Positions 24,761 to 33,933 of a DNA stretch of 64,000 nucleotides are shown piece by piece. The DNA lies in contig NZ_JANURN010000002.1 in the NCBI RefSeq assembly GCF_030249855.1, positions 124,001 through 188,000 on the forward strand, written 5' to 3'. The position numbers and the translations under genes were made by a program. The DNA comes from Helicobacter_B zhangjianzhongii. Its GTDB lineage: Bacteria; Campylobacterota; Campylobacteria; Campylobacterales; Helicobacteraceae. Under the pieces are notes generated by a model. That model saw only the letters and a program-made list of their open reading frames with translations, was not told the DNA's origin and ran no database searches. The number at the start of each line of letters is the position of its first letter. Positions within the stretch are counted from its first letter, which is position 1.

Positions 24761-24774
24761 TTTTTTTTTTTTTT
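24761..24774 (+). repeat. T14 homopolymer upstream of the radical SAM gene
   Basis: Fourteen consecutive T residues end 45 bp before the start codon at 24820, in the only spacer between nnr and the next gene. In Campylobacterota, tracts of this length vary by slippage, and in promoters they alter expression (established for H. pylori). Whether it lies within the promoter here is inference. Confidence 0.6.
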
Positions 24775-24819
24775 GTAATCTGCGCGTTTTTGGATTCTAG
24801 CCTATTATAAGGATAAGCG

Positions 24820-25848
24820 ATGAAGCAAGCTATCAAAGCCCTTTACACGCGCGCACCACAACGCCTAAAGACCAAATTCCACAATCTCCTAAATAGCGAT
24901 GGCTTTTATAGTCATAAATCTCAAGCCCTAATTGATAGGATCACCGCCCTTAGCCTGCCTATCACAGATACAGAGCTACAAAAGCGTATCATCAAGGACA
25001 ATCTCTTGCTAGTTGAGATAGAGATTTCTAGCTTTTGCAATCGCACTTGCTGGTTTTGCCCAAACTCTAGCGTGGATAGAAAGAGCAAAAGCATAGAGCT
25101 ACCTGAAGAAGTGTTTATGAAGCTTATTGATAATCTCGCGCAAATTGATTATGACAAGGATCTAAATTTCCATAGATTTAATGAGCCTTTAGCTGATATG
25201 GAGCTACTGCTAAAGCGCGTGCGACAGGCTAGGGCGGCTCTGCCAAAGGCGCGGTTTAGTATCTTTTCTAATGGTGATTATGCAAGTAGGGAGAATCTAG
25301 AAGCTTTGCGAGAAGCTGGGGTGGATAGTATGCTTATGTCGTATTACTACGGCAAGGATAAGTCCTATGACAAAGAGTCTGTGATACTCCCAGCTATGGA
25401 GAAAATGCGCCAAAAGCTAGGGCTAGATTATGCCGTGGTAGAAGATAATTTTCAGCAGTTTTGCGTGCAGTTTGCTATGGAGGGTATGGAGGTGTATTAT
25501 CGCGTGTGGAATCCAAGCACAAGCGGGCAGTCTAGAGGCGGTGCCATAGAGTCGATGAAAAGAGCGCGAAAAGTGGATTCTGGCTGCTTCCAAGGGGCTA
25601 TGAATTTTTATGTGGATTATAATGGCTTGGTGATGCCCTGCTGCCATACGCGCAGCGATGTCAAAGCGCATAAAGACTTTATCATAGGGGATTGCAATAC
25701 GCAGGATATGTTTGAGATATTTTTTAGCCCAAGATTTACGCGCTTGCGTCAAGAGCTATTTATGAGCGGGGCTTGCTCGCCTGCTGTGCAGCGTATCTGT
25801 GCGGATTGTAGCGATAGGCGAAGAGAGCAGTTTCTATCACTAGGCTAG
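24820..25848 (+). CDS. radical SAM protein with SPASM-like C-terminus
   Basis: A 342-residue protein. The radical SAM cluster motif CNRTCWFC is near residues 69-76. A C-terminal cysteine set (GLVMPCCHTR ... GACSPAVQRICADCSDRR) resembles a SPASM domain binding auxiliary Fe-S clusters. Such enzymes modify peptides or small molecules. I see no precursor peptide gene nearby, so the substrate is unknown. A T14 tract lies upstream and may vary expression. One GTGGATTCT motif is translated (ARKVDSGC) directly before a cysteine. It converges on gpmI with a 20-bp gap. Confidence 0.8.
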   Translation: MKQAIKALYTRAPQRLKTKFHNLLNSDGFYSHKSQALIDRITALSLPITDTELQKRIIKDNLLLVEIEISSFCNRTCWFCPNSSVDRKSKSIELPEEVFMKLIDNLAQIDYDKDLNFHRFNEPLADMELLLKRVRQARAALPKARFSIFSNGDYASRENLEALREAGVDSMLMSYYYGKDKSYDKESVILPAMEKMRQKLGLDYAVVEDNFQQFCVQFAMEGMEVYYRVWNPSTSGQSRGGAIESMKRARKVDSGCFQGAMNFYVDYNGLVMPCCHTRSDVKAHKDFIIGDCNTQDMFEIFFSPRFTRLRQELFMSGACSPAVQRICADCSDRRREQFLSLG

Positions 25849-25868
25849 ATTCTAGCGATCAAGCACGC

Positions 25869-27377
25869 CTAGATCAGCGGGCGATCCATTTCTTTGGGGA
25901 TTGCTAGCCCCATAATCTTTAGCACACTTGGGGCGATATTATTCAGCGAGCCAGAATCCACTTTTTCCACGCCATTAGCCAGCACGAAGCACCACACATC
26001 GCCTATGGTGTGATTGGTCTTAACCTCGCCTTGCTCGCTTTTCATCTCCTCACAATTGCCGTGATCGCTTGTAAGCACCACCGCATAGCCTAGCTCACGC
26101 GCTTTGGCAAATATCCGCCCTAGCTCATAATCCACCGCTTCTACCGCCTTTAGCGCGGCTTCATAATTGCCTGTATGCCCCACCATATCGCCATTTGCGA
26201 AATTGACCACGATGAAGTCATAGGCGTTGGTATCATCGCGGGCTTCTCCCATAGCCTTTAGCACCGCATCGCCCACTTCTGGTGCGCTCATTTGGGGCTG
26301 CAGATCGTAGGTAGCGACTTTGGGGGAGGGGATAAGCACGCGCGACTCTCCTATGAAAGGCTCCTCCACGCCGCCGTTGAAAAAGAAGGTTACATGCGCG
26401 TATTTTTCTGTCTCAGCGATATGGGCTTGGCTCTTGCCAGCATCTGCTAGCACTTGGGCTAGGGTGTTTGCGGGCTTTTGCTTAGTGAAAAGCACAGGAT
26501 AAGAGAAGCTCTCATCATACTCACACATCGTTACAATCCGCTCCATACGCTTAGGGCGTGGGAAATGCTCGAACTTCTCCGCCCCAAGCGCGGTGATAAT
26601 CTCTCTCGCGCGATCAGAGCGAAAATTGCTCATAAGTAGCCCATCTTCACTAGCAAAGCCGCCATTTTTAGCAAACTCTCCAAAGCACATAGGCGTGATA
26701 AACTCATCTGTAATGTCTTTGGCATAGCAAGATTCTATATACTCTCTAGGGCTTTGATCTGTGTGTGGGATAGCGTGTGCTAGGGCATTGTAGGCTTCTT
26801 GTATGCGCTCCCACCGCTTATCTCTATCCATCGCATAATATCGCCCGCTAATGCTTGCTATGCTGATAGAATCCACTTTTGCACACATTGCCTCCACCTC
26901 TGCCAAAAATCCTAGCGCACTTTTAGGCAGCACATCGCGCCCATCGGTGATTAGGTGCAAAAACACGCGCTTTTTATGCGCGGCAAAAATCTCTGCCAAC
27001 CCTAGAAAATGCGATAAATGCGAATGCACGCCGCCATCGCTCATAAGCCCTAGCAAATGCACTGCTTGTGTTTCTTGCATAAACTGCTGCAAAAGTGGAT
27101 TCTCTGCTAGCTCATTAGAATCTAGTGCGCGAGAGATCCGCACCAAATCTTGGTAGAGCACTCGCCCAGAGCCTAGGCTCATATGCCCCACTTCAGAATT
27201 CCCCATCTGCCCCTCTGGCAGCCCCACACTCTCCCCATAAGTATGGATAAGGCTATAAGGCACATTTTTAAAGAGCCAATCATAAGTGGGCTTAGTGGCA
27301 TTGGCAAAGGCATTGTAGGGGGAATCTGGCTTATAGCCGATCCCATCTGTGATGATAAGCACGCATTTTTGAGACAT
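25869..27377 (-). CDS. gpmI: 2,3-bisphosphoglycerate-independent phosphoglycerate mutase
   Basis: Interconverts 3- and 2-phosphoglycerate with Mn2+. ATG 27377 is chosen because AAAGGAT precedes it and the product begins with VLIITDGIGY, the first metal-binding motif; an in-frame upstream extension to 27659 overlaps the divergent thiD and is a shadow. At 502 residues it matches the family. The phosphoserine motif QMGNSEVGHMSLG, ISGRYYAMDRDKRWER and LTSDHGNCEEM metal motifs are intact. Three GTGGATTCT-type motifs are translated. Confidence 0.95.
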   Translation of the reverse strand: MSQKCVLIITDGIGYKPDSPYNAFANATKPTYDWLFKNVPYSLIHTYGESVGLPEGQMGNSEVGHMSLGSGRVLYQDLVRISRALDSNELAENPLLQQFMQETQAVHLLGLMSDGGVHSHLSHFLGLAEIFAAHKKRVFLHLITDGRDVLPKSALGFLAEVEAMCAKVDSISIASISGRYYAMDRDKRWERIQEAYNALAHAIPHTDQSPREYIESCYAKDITDEFITPMCFGEFAKNGGFASEDGLLMSNFRSDRAREIITALGAEKFEHFPRPKRMERIVTMCEYDESFSYPVLFTKQKPANTLAQVLADAGKSQAHIAETEKYAHVTFFFNGGVEEPFIGESRVLIPSPKVATYDLQPQMSAPEVGDAVLKAMGEARDDTNAYDFIVVNFANGDMVGHTGNYEAALKAVEAVDYELGRIFAKARELGYAVVLTSDHGNCEEMKSEQGEVKTNHTIGDVWCFVLANGVEKVDSGSLNNIAPSVLKIMGLAIPKEMDRPLI

Positions 27378-27510
27378 TGATAATCCTTTGGTGAGCGATA
27401 GAATCAAGCCTTTATTAAAGCTAAAAATATTAAACCGCTGCTCATAAAGCGCGGATAGAATCCACTTAAGATCTGCTACAATACGCGCAAAATATCCCAA
27501 GGACTCTTTT

Positions 27511-28338
27511 ATGTATGCATTCGCAAATGCCATTCCTATCCTTAGTGTCGCTGGGAGTGATTGTAGCGGTGGGGCAGGGCTACAAGCAGATCTAAAGACC
27601 TTTGCCGCGCACGGATTGTATGGTATGAGCGTGGTGCTAAGTGTCGTAGCAGAGAACACTCAGCGCGTGATAAGTAGCATAGATATGCCTAGTGAGTCTA
27701 TTTTCGCGCAGTTTGATGCGGTGTTTGAAGATATTGTGCCTAGGGCTGTGAAGATCGGTATGCTAGGCTCATCTTCTATCATCGAGAGCGTGGCTCAAAG
27801 CCTATCGCGCTATCTTCCTAGCAATATTGTCATCGATCCTGTGATGTTTGCGAAAAATGGCTTCCCACTTATGCCTAAATCTATCCGCAAGGAGTTTGCT
27901 ACATCACTTATCCCTTATGCGTGCGTGCTTACCCCAAATATCCCAGAAGCTAGCGAGCTATGTGGCTTTGAGATAGCAAGCCTTGAAGATATGAAAAAAT
28001 CCGCGCTAATGCTCCACAAAATGGGCGCAAAAAGCGTGCTTGTCAAAGGTGGGCATAAAGAGGACTTTGCCGATGATGTGCTTTATGATGGCAAGGAGTT
28101 TCATATATTCCGCGCTAAGAAGCTCCAAAGCACCAGCACGCACGGCACAGGCTGCACGCTAAGTAGTGCTATTGCCAGCAATCTAGCCTTGGGCGTTGGC
28201 TTGCAGGATTCTATCAAAAATGCCAAGGCTTATACCTACAATGCCATAGCCCACGCCGCGCCTCTTGGCAGGGGCTTTGGTCCTACTAACCACCTCTATG
28301 GGCTTACCCATAATACTATGGTGGGTGTGGAATTTTAG
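27511..28338 (+). CDS. thiD: hydroxymethylpyrimidine (phosphate) kinase
   Basis: Phosphorylates HMP and HMP-P for thiamine synthesis. The 275-residue ribokinase-fold protein has the N-terminal SVAGSDCSGGAGLQADLKTF signature, the VIDPVM motif, and the anion-hole/catalytic STSTHGTGCTLSSAIASNLA near residue 210. It is divergent from gpmI with a 133-bp spacer that should contain both promoters. plsY follows 15 bp downstream. Confidence 0.95.
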   Translation: MYAFANAIPILSVAGSDCSGGAGLQADLKTFAAHGLYGMSVVLSVVAENTQRVISSIDMPSESIFAQFDAVFEDIVPRAVKIGMLGSSSIIESVAQSLSRYLPSNIVIDPVMFAKNGFPLMPKSIRKEFATSLIPYACVLTPNIPEASELCGFEIASLEDMKKSALMLHKMGAKSVLVKGGHKEDFADDVLYDGKEFHIFRAKKLQSTSTHGTGCTLSSAIASNLALGVGLQDSIKNAKAYTYNAIAHAAPLGRGFGPTNHLYGLTHNTMVGVEF

Positions 28339-28353
28339 AGATTAGGAGTGTGT

Positions 28354-29007
28354 ATGGAGTTTTTGTATAACTATATCAATGTGGTGTTTTATATCGTGGC
28401 ATTTCTTGTGGGGGGGATCCCCTTTGGCGTGTTTTTCACGAGGCTTTATGGTGTTAAGATCCAGGAAGTAGGCTCAGGTAGCACAGGTGCTACCAATGTC
28501 TATCGCGCGTTGAAAGACATCGCCCCTAAGCAGGCTAAGCTGCTCTCTATCGCCACGCTTGTGCTTGATGCGATTAAGGGGCTGCTTGTGGTGCTTGTAG
28601 CAAAGCTTGTGGGGCTGCCTTATGGGGCGCAGTGGATGATCGCGCTACTAGCGATTGTGGGGCATTGTTATAGCCCATATCTGGGCTTTAAAGGGGGCAA
28701 GGGCGTATCCACGGCTATTGGCTCTGTGCTATTGCTTATCCCTATTGAAGGTGCGCTTGGGCTTGTGGTGTGGGCGATTGTAGGGAAGGTGTTTAAAGTC
28801 TCTTCGCTTTCTTCACTGCTTGGTGTGCTAAGTGGGATTGTGCTGACCTTTGTCGTGCCTTATGTCCTGCCGATCCCAGATTCTATCAATATCGTTGCTC
28901 AAATCCATAGCCACACGCCAGTGGTGTTAATCGGGCTGCTTATTCTCTACACACATATCCCAAATATCAAGCGGCTATTTTCTGGGCAGGAAAACAAGGT
29001 GCTATAA
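28354..29007 (+). CDS. plsY: glycerol-3-phosphate acyltransferase PlsY
   Basis: Acylates glycerol-3-phosphate with acyl-phosphate, the first membrane step of phospholipid synthesis, partner of PlsX (55 kb region). The 217-residue protein has five hydrophobic segments and the family motifs GSGSTGATNVYRAL and GFKGGKGVST. ATG 28354 is preferred to GTG 28348 because AGGAG lies at 28343-28347, too close to the GTG. folB starts right at the stop. Confidence 0.93.
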   Translation: MEFLYNYINVVFYIVAFLVGGIPFGVFFTRLYGVKIQEVGSGSTGATNVYRALKDIAPKQAKLLSIATLVLDAIKGLLVVLVAKLVGLPYGAQWMIALLAIVGHCYSPYLGFKGGKGVSTAIGSVLLLIPIEGALGLVVWAIVGKVFKVSSLSSLLGVLSGIVLTFVVPYVLPIPDSINIVAQIHSHTPVVLIGLLILYTHIPNIKRLFSGQENKVL

Positions 29008-29337
29008 ATGCCCTATGAAATCGTGCTAGAAGATTTGTGCCTTGAAGCTATCATTGGAGTCTTGCCACGCGAGAGAGAGCAGGCACAAAGATTGCAGGTA
29101 GAAGCGCGTATAGGCTATGAGCGAGATGGCAAAGGGTTTTTAGACTATGCGCAAGTGCGAGAATCTATCATCACACATTTGCAGCAAGCACGCTATGAGC
29201 TACTAGAGCAAGCCTGTGATGGTCTAGCGGCGTGGCTGTATGCGAGCTTCCCTCCTATCACGACACTCACACTCACGCTAAAAAAGCCTGATGTTTTTGT
29301 GGATTGTTGTGTGGGTGTGTGTAGGAGCTATCCTTAG
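29008..29337 (+). CDS. folB: dihydroneopterin aldolase family protein
   Basis: A 109-residue protein of the FolB family, which acts in folate synthesis (dihydroneopterin to 6-hydroxymethyl-dihydropterin). The N-terminus LEDLCLEAIIGVLPREREQAQ matches the tunnelling-fold signature, with Glu in the ARYELLEQACDGLAAWL helix. Only a single base separates it from the plsY stop, so it is surely co-translated. A short 87-bp spacer then separates it from the convergent unknown gene. Confidence 0.85.
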   Translation: MPYEIVLEDLCLEAIIGVLPREREQAQRLQVEARIGYERDGKGFLDYAQVRESIITHLQQARYELLEQACDGLAAWLYASFPPITTLTLTLKKPDVFVDCCVGVCRSYP

Positions 29338-29424
29338 GCAGTAGTAGAAAGTGGATTTTGGCACATAAGAATGACTACAATATCTATCGTGGTGGTGCGG
29401 CAGATCCACAAGTCTATCCAAGAG

Positions 29425-30126
29425 CTATACTCTATACTCCACTACGCAGTAGTTTGGTAGAATCTTTTTTAGCCTTTCTGTTAGGATTCTGCCTCTCTCA
29501 ATAATCGCTTCATCGGTTACTGGGGTATAGCACCCATTTTTCCATTCTAAATCTATGTGTTCTTTAGCCCATTTATCCAAGTCTTTTTCTAATTGTTTTG
29601 CTTCATTGCTTTGTAAAGAGATATTGCAATCCTCTTCAATATTTTGAAAGCAAATTCCAACATCCTCTTCATCCCACAACGCATCATAATCCGCCATTAC
29701 ACAATAATACTTTATCTCCTTTATATCCTTTTCACTCTCAACATAAGTTTCTACATATACATCGCTCTTAAAGTGTGCTTTCAATGCCTTAGCAAGTTCT
29801 AATTTTTGCTCATCAAATGCAGTGCGAAGCTTTTTTAGAAACTCATCTGCATCATCTCTATACCAATACAGCCCATACTCATCATACAAACTCTGCCATT
29901 GTTTAAACTTCCACACTAAATCTTTTGGTAATCCCAAAAGTTCATACCCAACATTTGGAAATTCCCTTTCTTGCTTGTCGTCATTCCAAAGACTCCATAT
30001 CCCACTACTATAAAATTCCCCCCACACTTGCAAATGCCACTTATGTTCGCAATGCTGATCGCCACAGGGCTTAGTCTTTCTTTTTTGCTCTAGCTGCTCT
30101 TTATGTTTTTTGCAGGAGGCTTTCAT
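29425..30126 (-). CDS. hypothetical protein, AT-rich, unknown
   Basis: I do not recognise this 233-residue protein. It has a Cys/His cluster at the N-terminus (SCKKH ... PCGDQHCEHKWH), then a Trp/Tyr-rich acidic body. It has no signal peptide or membrane helix. The first 26 bases overlap the end of the larger upstream gene (30101-31630), so the two are translationally linked. Base composition is visibly more AT-rich than flanking genes and it lacks the GTGGATTCT motif, both consistent with recent acquisition. A toxin/immunity or stress role is possible but not supported by any motif. Confidence 0.6.
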   Translation of the reverse strand: MKASCKKHKEQLEQKRKTKPCGDQHCEHKWHLQVWGEFYSSGIWSLWNDDKQEREFPNVGYELLGLPKDLVWKFKQWQSLYDEYGLYWYRDDADEFLKKLRTAFDEQKLELAKALKAHFKSDVYVETYVESEKDIKEIKYYCVMADYDALWDEEDVGICFQNIEEDCNISLQSNEAKQLEKDLDKWAKEHIDLEWKNGCYTPVTDEAIIERGRILTERLKKILPNYCVVEYRV

Positions 30127-31630
30127 ATCGCTCTAGCACGCCTTTATTTGGCTCTTTTTTGCTATTTCTCTCCATAATGTCAATAATGCTTTGTGGAATC
30201 TCTTTGTAAGTTTCAATCACATTTAATGCCATATTTCGGCAGCGTGTTACAGGGCTTTGCAGGGCAGTTTCTACAAACTCTAGCCCGATAATTTCATCAA
30301 AATTTCTAAGATTTTGCACGATGAAGCTTATATCATCATACACCCTAAACTCCGCTCCAAGCCCTAGCTCATCTTTTGGCTCACTTTTTAAAGCCTTCAA
30401 GTCAAATCGCTCCTTTGCTAAAGCACAAAGCCTTTTATATCTATCTTTAGAATCTGTGAGTGTGAGCGGATACCACTCTTTAAACTCCTTATTTTCACTA
30501 GCGATTTTAAACATATCCTCCCATATATCAATGCCAAGATGTCTAGCAATACTCCTTGCATCATAGTTAAACACATCGACACGGATAAGCCCCTCCCAAT
30601 CAATATTGCTATGAAACGCTAGTTTATTGACAATATCTAGTAGCTCCTGCCTCTCACTCTCATCATATTCTAACTCCTCTTTAATGGGATCAATAAGCGC
30701 GCAAATAATGGCAAATCGCTCTATATTCATCTTTTGATTTTTGGATTCTTTGATAAACAATGCTACCAATTCTTTAGAGTGCGGATAGTCTTCAAAATGC
30801 ACCTTGCTTAATCCGCAAAAGCTTTGCAGCATTTCGCCTGTGGCAATGTAGATTTTCTCTTCAAACCCCCTTTCTTGTATCAACCCTAGCAAATCGCCCT
30901 TCTCCAAACACTCAAGCACAATATGATCAATCCCAATCTCACATTTATAGCCCTCAAGCAAAATCCACTCGTGCTTTTTCTCATCATCAATTTTCACATA
31001 ATCCACATAGGCGATTCTCCCCCAGCCCTTTGTGCGTTGTGCAAGATAAAAGACCTCTTCATTTTTCTCATTGCGTGCTAATGCCACGGCTACAAATCTC
31101 GCAAACTCATCTGCCAAGCCAAATTGCATTAGCATACTTATTTCTTTTTCATCAAGTCTGCAAACCCCAAGCACCGCTATACCAAACTTAATCGCCTCTC
31201 TATGCACCCCACTAAGCAGAAACTGCCTAGCAGTGTTTATGCAAAAATGCAAAAGTTTTGTGTTATTCTCCGCTTCATTCATCAATGCTTCTAAAAAATC
31301 ATCAATATACCCAAGCGTTCTATGCTGGATAATAAACATATAAATCCCGCCCAAATGCTTATCTATCAATTCATCACTTAGCTCACTAGAATCCACTTCT
31401 GCAAAACACCTAAACATCGCAAGCAGCGTAGCAGCACTATTGTCTGTGTCTTTCCCCATAATGCCATCTAGCATTCCGGGCATAAAGTTCATCTTAGCAA
31501 TTTCTGGCATAGCAATATGCAGACTATCATCATCTGGCAAGTCTTTATCCAAGCCATCTTCTGTCGCATTATCTATAATCCATCTAAGCAATCCTTGCTC
31601 ACCGCTTATAATCTTTTCATAGCTTTGCAT
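30101..31630 (-). CDS. hypothetical large helical protein, unknown
   Basis: A 509-residue protein with no family that I can name with confidence. It is rich in Leu/Glu/Ile helices in the manner of HEAT/ARM-like repeats, with no export signal, no membrane segment and no nucleotide-binding motif. ATG 31630 is chosen over GTG 31636 because AAAGGAG sits at normal distance before it. It carries one translated motif (FAEVDSSELSD, diverged). Its 3' end overlaps the 233-residue gene. Together they form a two-gene AT-rich unit between folB and ccp. Confidence 0.6.
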   Translation of the reverse strand: MQSYEKIISGEQGLLRWIIDNATEDGLDKDLPDDDSLHIAMPEIAKMNFMPGMLDGIMGKDTDNSAATLLAMFRCFAEVDSSELSDELIDKHLGGIYMFIIQHRTLGYIDDFLEALMNEAENNTKLLHFCINTARQFLLSGVHREAIKFGIAVLGVCRLDEKEISMLMQFGLADEFARFVAVALARNEKNEEVFYLAQRTKGWGRIAYVDYVKIDDEKKHEWILLEGYKCEIGIDHIVLECLEKGDLLGLIQERGFEEKIYIATGEMLQSFCGLSKVHFEDYPHSKELVALFIKESKNQKMNIERFAIICALIDPIKEELEYDESERQELLDIVNKLAFHSNIDWEGLIRVDVFNYDARSIARHLGIDIWEDMFKIASENKEFKEWYPLTLTDSKDRYKRLCALAKERFDLKALKSEPKDELGLGAEFRVYDDISFIVQNLRNFDEIIGLEFVETALQSPVTRCRNMALNVIETYKEIPQSIIDIMERNSKKEPNKGVLERYESLLQKT

Positions 31631-31667
31631 AATCACTCCTTTTGAATCTATAACAAAATCTAGCTAT

Positions 31668-32744
31668 CTATAATGATGGCTTTGGCGTGGCATTGGTGCT
31701 AGCAGGCAAGATAGGATAGATATTTGTAGGGTATTTACCGCTAAGTGATTGGAAAAACTTCTCTAATATTTTTATCTCATCATCGCTTATAGTGATCCCT
31801 AGCTGTATAGATCCCATTTCTTTGATCGCTCCTGCAATGTCCCAATACTGCCCATTGTGAAAATAAGGCGCAGTGTCTAAAATATTGCGCAAAGATGGGG
31901 CTTTGATCCTGCCCTTAGCATCGCCCTTGAAGCCCCCGACCTTAGCAAATGTATAGGGCTTGATGACAGAAAATGCTCGCATAGAGCCGCCTAGATTGAT
32001 GTCTGTGTGGCAGGTCGTGCAGCCTTTATCGATAAACATATTAAGCCCAGCTTGCTCATCTTTGCTTAGGGCTTTGGTATTGCCGTTTAAGAAATCATCA
32101 TAGCGACCCGGGGTAGTAAGTGTCATCACAAAAAGCGCGATAGTATCGGCAATTAGCGCAGGCTGGATTTTGACATTGTTGCCATAAGCGGCTTTAAACT
32201 CATTGACATAATCTGGGATTGATTGTATGCGTGCAAGAATCTCTTGCGGCGTGGTTTGCATTTGATTTTGTATATGTGCTTGAAGCTCTAGTCTAGTCGC
32301 ACGACCATCCCAAAATAGCACGCCATTAAAGATCGCGTTATACACACTTGGGGAGTTTAGATAGCTTGGATTGTCTGTCCATTTATGCCCTGCTGGGACT
32401 ATATCTGTCCCGCCTAGCCCTAGATTGTGGCAGGTGTTGCACGAGATTAGGTTTGAGCGCGAGAGTCTTGGGTCAAAGTAGAGCTTTTTCCCTAGCTGAA
32501 TTTGGGCTTGCGTGAGCTTGGGTTTATAGGGAGTGGCGAGCTTATGCTTTTTGGCGTAGTCTTGCTGGTATGTCTCTAGCTCTTTGCCTTGAGGCATAGG
32601 CTTTAGCCCTGCGTCTTTTGCCTTTTGTATGAGCTGCTTTGGGTCTATGGTGCTTGGCTGATTGGTAGCGGTATGGGCTGCTAGGCTAGTCATCACTACT
32701 GCTAGAGAGAGATTGCAGATGTGCTTGTAGGGGCGTGCTGGCAT
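31668..32744 (-). CDS. ccp: di-haem cytochrome c peroxidase
   Basis: A periplasmic enzyme that reduces H2O2 with electrons from cytochrome c. The 358-residue precursor has a signal sequence (to about residue 25) and two CxxCH haem sites, CNTCH (about residue 100) and CTTCH (about residue 243), plus the MauG/CcpA signature DPRLSRSNLISC. H. pylori HP1461 is the counterpart and is likewise near lpp20. It is well placed to limit oxidative stress in a microaerophile. Confidence 0.93.
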   Translation of the reverse strand: MPARPYKHICNLSLAVVMTSLAAHTATNQPSTIDPKQLIQKAKDAGLKPMPQGKELETYQQDYAKKHKLATPYKPKLTQAQIQLGKKLYFDPRLSRSNLISCNTCHNLGLGGTDIVPAGHKWTDNPSYLNSPSVYNAIFNGVLFWDGRATRLELQAHIQNQMQTTPQEILARIQSIPDYVNEFKAAYGNNVKIQPALIADTIALFVMTLTTPGRYDDFLNGNTKALSKDEQAGLNMFIDKGCTTCHTDINLGGSMRAFSVIKPYTFAKVGGFKGDAKGRIKAPSLRNILDTAPYFHNGQYWDIAGAIKEMGSIQLGITISDDEIKILEKFFQSLSGKYPTNIYPILPASTNATPKPSL

Positions 32745-32761
32745 AGTTGTCCTTATATGGC

Positions 32762-33244
32762 TTATGGTGCGATAGGTGCGCTTATGGGGCTAGTGGCTTG
32801 AAGCTGGCGGATGGCTTCATACGCCACGATCCCCACACTTGTGGCGAGATTGAGCGAGCGAGCTTGCGCTGCCATAGGGATTGTGAGACATTGACTTGCG
32901 TGCTGTTGCAAGATACTTTCACTAATGCCCGCATCTTCACGCCCAAAGTAGAGAAAGCACTCTTTGTCAAATCGCGCGTGGTAGTAGGGCTTATGTGCTT
33001 TAGTCGTTAGGAAAAAATGCTTAGAATCTAGCGGATAGCTCCTCCAAAAATGCTCCACACTATCCCACTCGCATTTGTGCAAATACTGCCAATAATCCAG
33101 CCCTGCGCGTTTGAGAGACTTCTCACTAAGGCAGAATCCTAGCGGGTGGATAAGATGGAGCGTGGCATTGGTGGCGACACAGAGCCTGCCGATATTCCCT
33201 GTGTTTTGGGGGATCCTAGGCTCTATGAGAATGATATGAAGCAT
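32762..33244 (-). CDS. trmL: tRNA (cytidine/uridine-34-2'-O)-methyltransferase TrmL-like
   Basis: A 160-residue SPOUT-family methyltransferase that modifies the wobble base of certain tRNA-Leu. N-terminal EPRIPQNTGNIGRLC and the knot motifs YFGREDAGI and CLTIPMAAQARSLNLATSVGIVAYE are typical and complete. It is between ccp and lpp20 in the same direction, with short gaps. Confidence 0.9.
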   Translation of the reverse strand: MLHIILIEPRIPQNTGNIGRLCVATNATLHLIHPLGFCLSEKSLKRAGLDYWQYLHKCEWDSVEHFWRSYPLDSKHFFLTTKAHKPYYHARFDKECFLYFGREDAGISESILQQHASQCLTIPMAAQARSLNLATSVGIVAYEAIRQLQATSPISAPIAP

Positions 33245-33259
33245 AGCCGCACAAAGTGG

Positions 33260-33802
33260 CTATCTAGCAGGACCATCGATAATGTCATCGACAGCTTGAG
33301 AGAGTGCGGCAGCTGCGGCTTTGTCGAGAGATTTGGAGTTTAAAAGATTGCTTTTTAGCAAGTCGGTGTTTAGCTTTTGGATCTTTACAAGCACCCATAG
33401 CGTGCCATCTTTGCTGACCCATTTGTTTGTGATCTTTGAGCCTGCTAGCACTTGATCGACACTATTGCGGATAGCTTGCACAGCTTCTTGATTGACACTA
33501 TCTTCATCACTTGTGGCAAGCTCTTTATACTTGCTCTCAATCCTTGTAGAAATCTGTGTAGCAAGCTCCACGCGTGCTGCTGCTCCTGCTTGTGTAGTGG
33601 CAAAGCCCAAATTGCCATTTTTGACTTTCGCGCTTCCGGTAGCACTAAGCAAGTCATCATTAGATTCTACTACCCAAGCAGGTGCGCCCTCTAGGGAGGC
33701 GTTGATTTCTTTATTATCGCCTAAGCCCTTTTTGCAACCATTGATCCCAAGTATCGCCACAAGCACAAGGCTCGCAAGCACGCCAAACTTTAAAGCTTTC
33801 AT
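33260..33802 (-). CDS. lpp20: Lpp20-family lipoprotein
   Basis: A 180-residue lipoprotein. The signal peptide ends in the lipobox LGINGC (Cys23), so the mature protein starts at that cysteine and is acylated, finally by Lnt. The body matches the H. pylori Lpp20 (HP1456) family: APAWVVESNDDLLSATGSAK, the ARVELATQISTRIESKYKEL block and the WVSKDGTLWVLVKI motif. It is an outer-membrane or surface antigen of unknown molecular role. The 131-bp spacer to the divergent trpS should hold both promoters. Confidence 0.9.
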   Translation of the reverse strand: MKALKFGVLASLVLVAILGINGCKKGLGDNKEINASLEGAPAWVVESNDDLLSATGSAKVKNGNLGFATTQAGAAARVELATQISTRIESKYKELATSDEDSVNQEAVQAIRNSVDQVLAGSKITNKWVSKDGTLWVLVKIQKLNTDLLKSNLLNSKSLDKAAAAALSQAVDDIIDGPAR

Positions 33803-33933
33803 CAGCAGTCCTTTGTATTAAGATTGAGCGATTATAAAACATATTTAGTTAATGCTGGCTTTAAACGAGTTGGTATATAATCGCGCCTTTAAGCGCACGA
33901 CTCCCCCTATTTCACACATTACAAAGGATTCTT

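Noticed and set aside
24710..24819. T14 tract as the terminator of nnr
   Set aside because: No clear stem precedes the T run; a short CTAGATAGATTCTAG sequence is too weak to be called a terminator hairpin.
25869..27659. Long N-terminal extension of gpmI to 27659
   Set aside because: The extension overlaps the divergent thiD and lacks similarity to phosphoglycerate mutase; ATG 27377 has a ribosome site and gives the family length.
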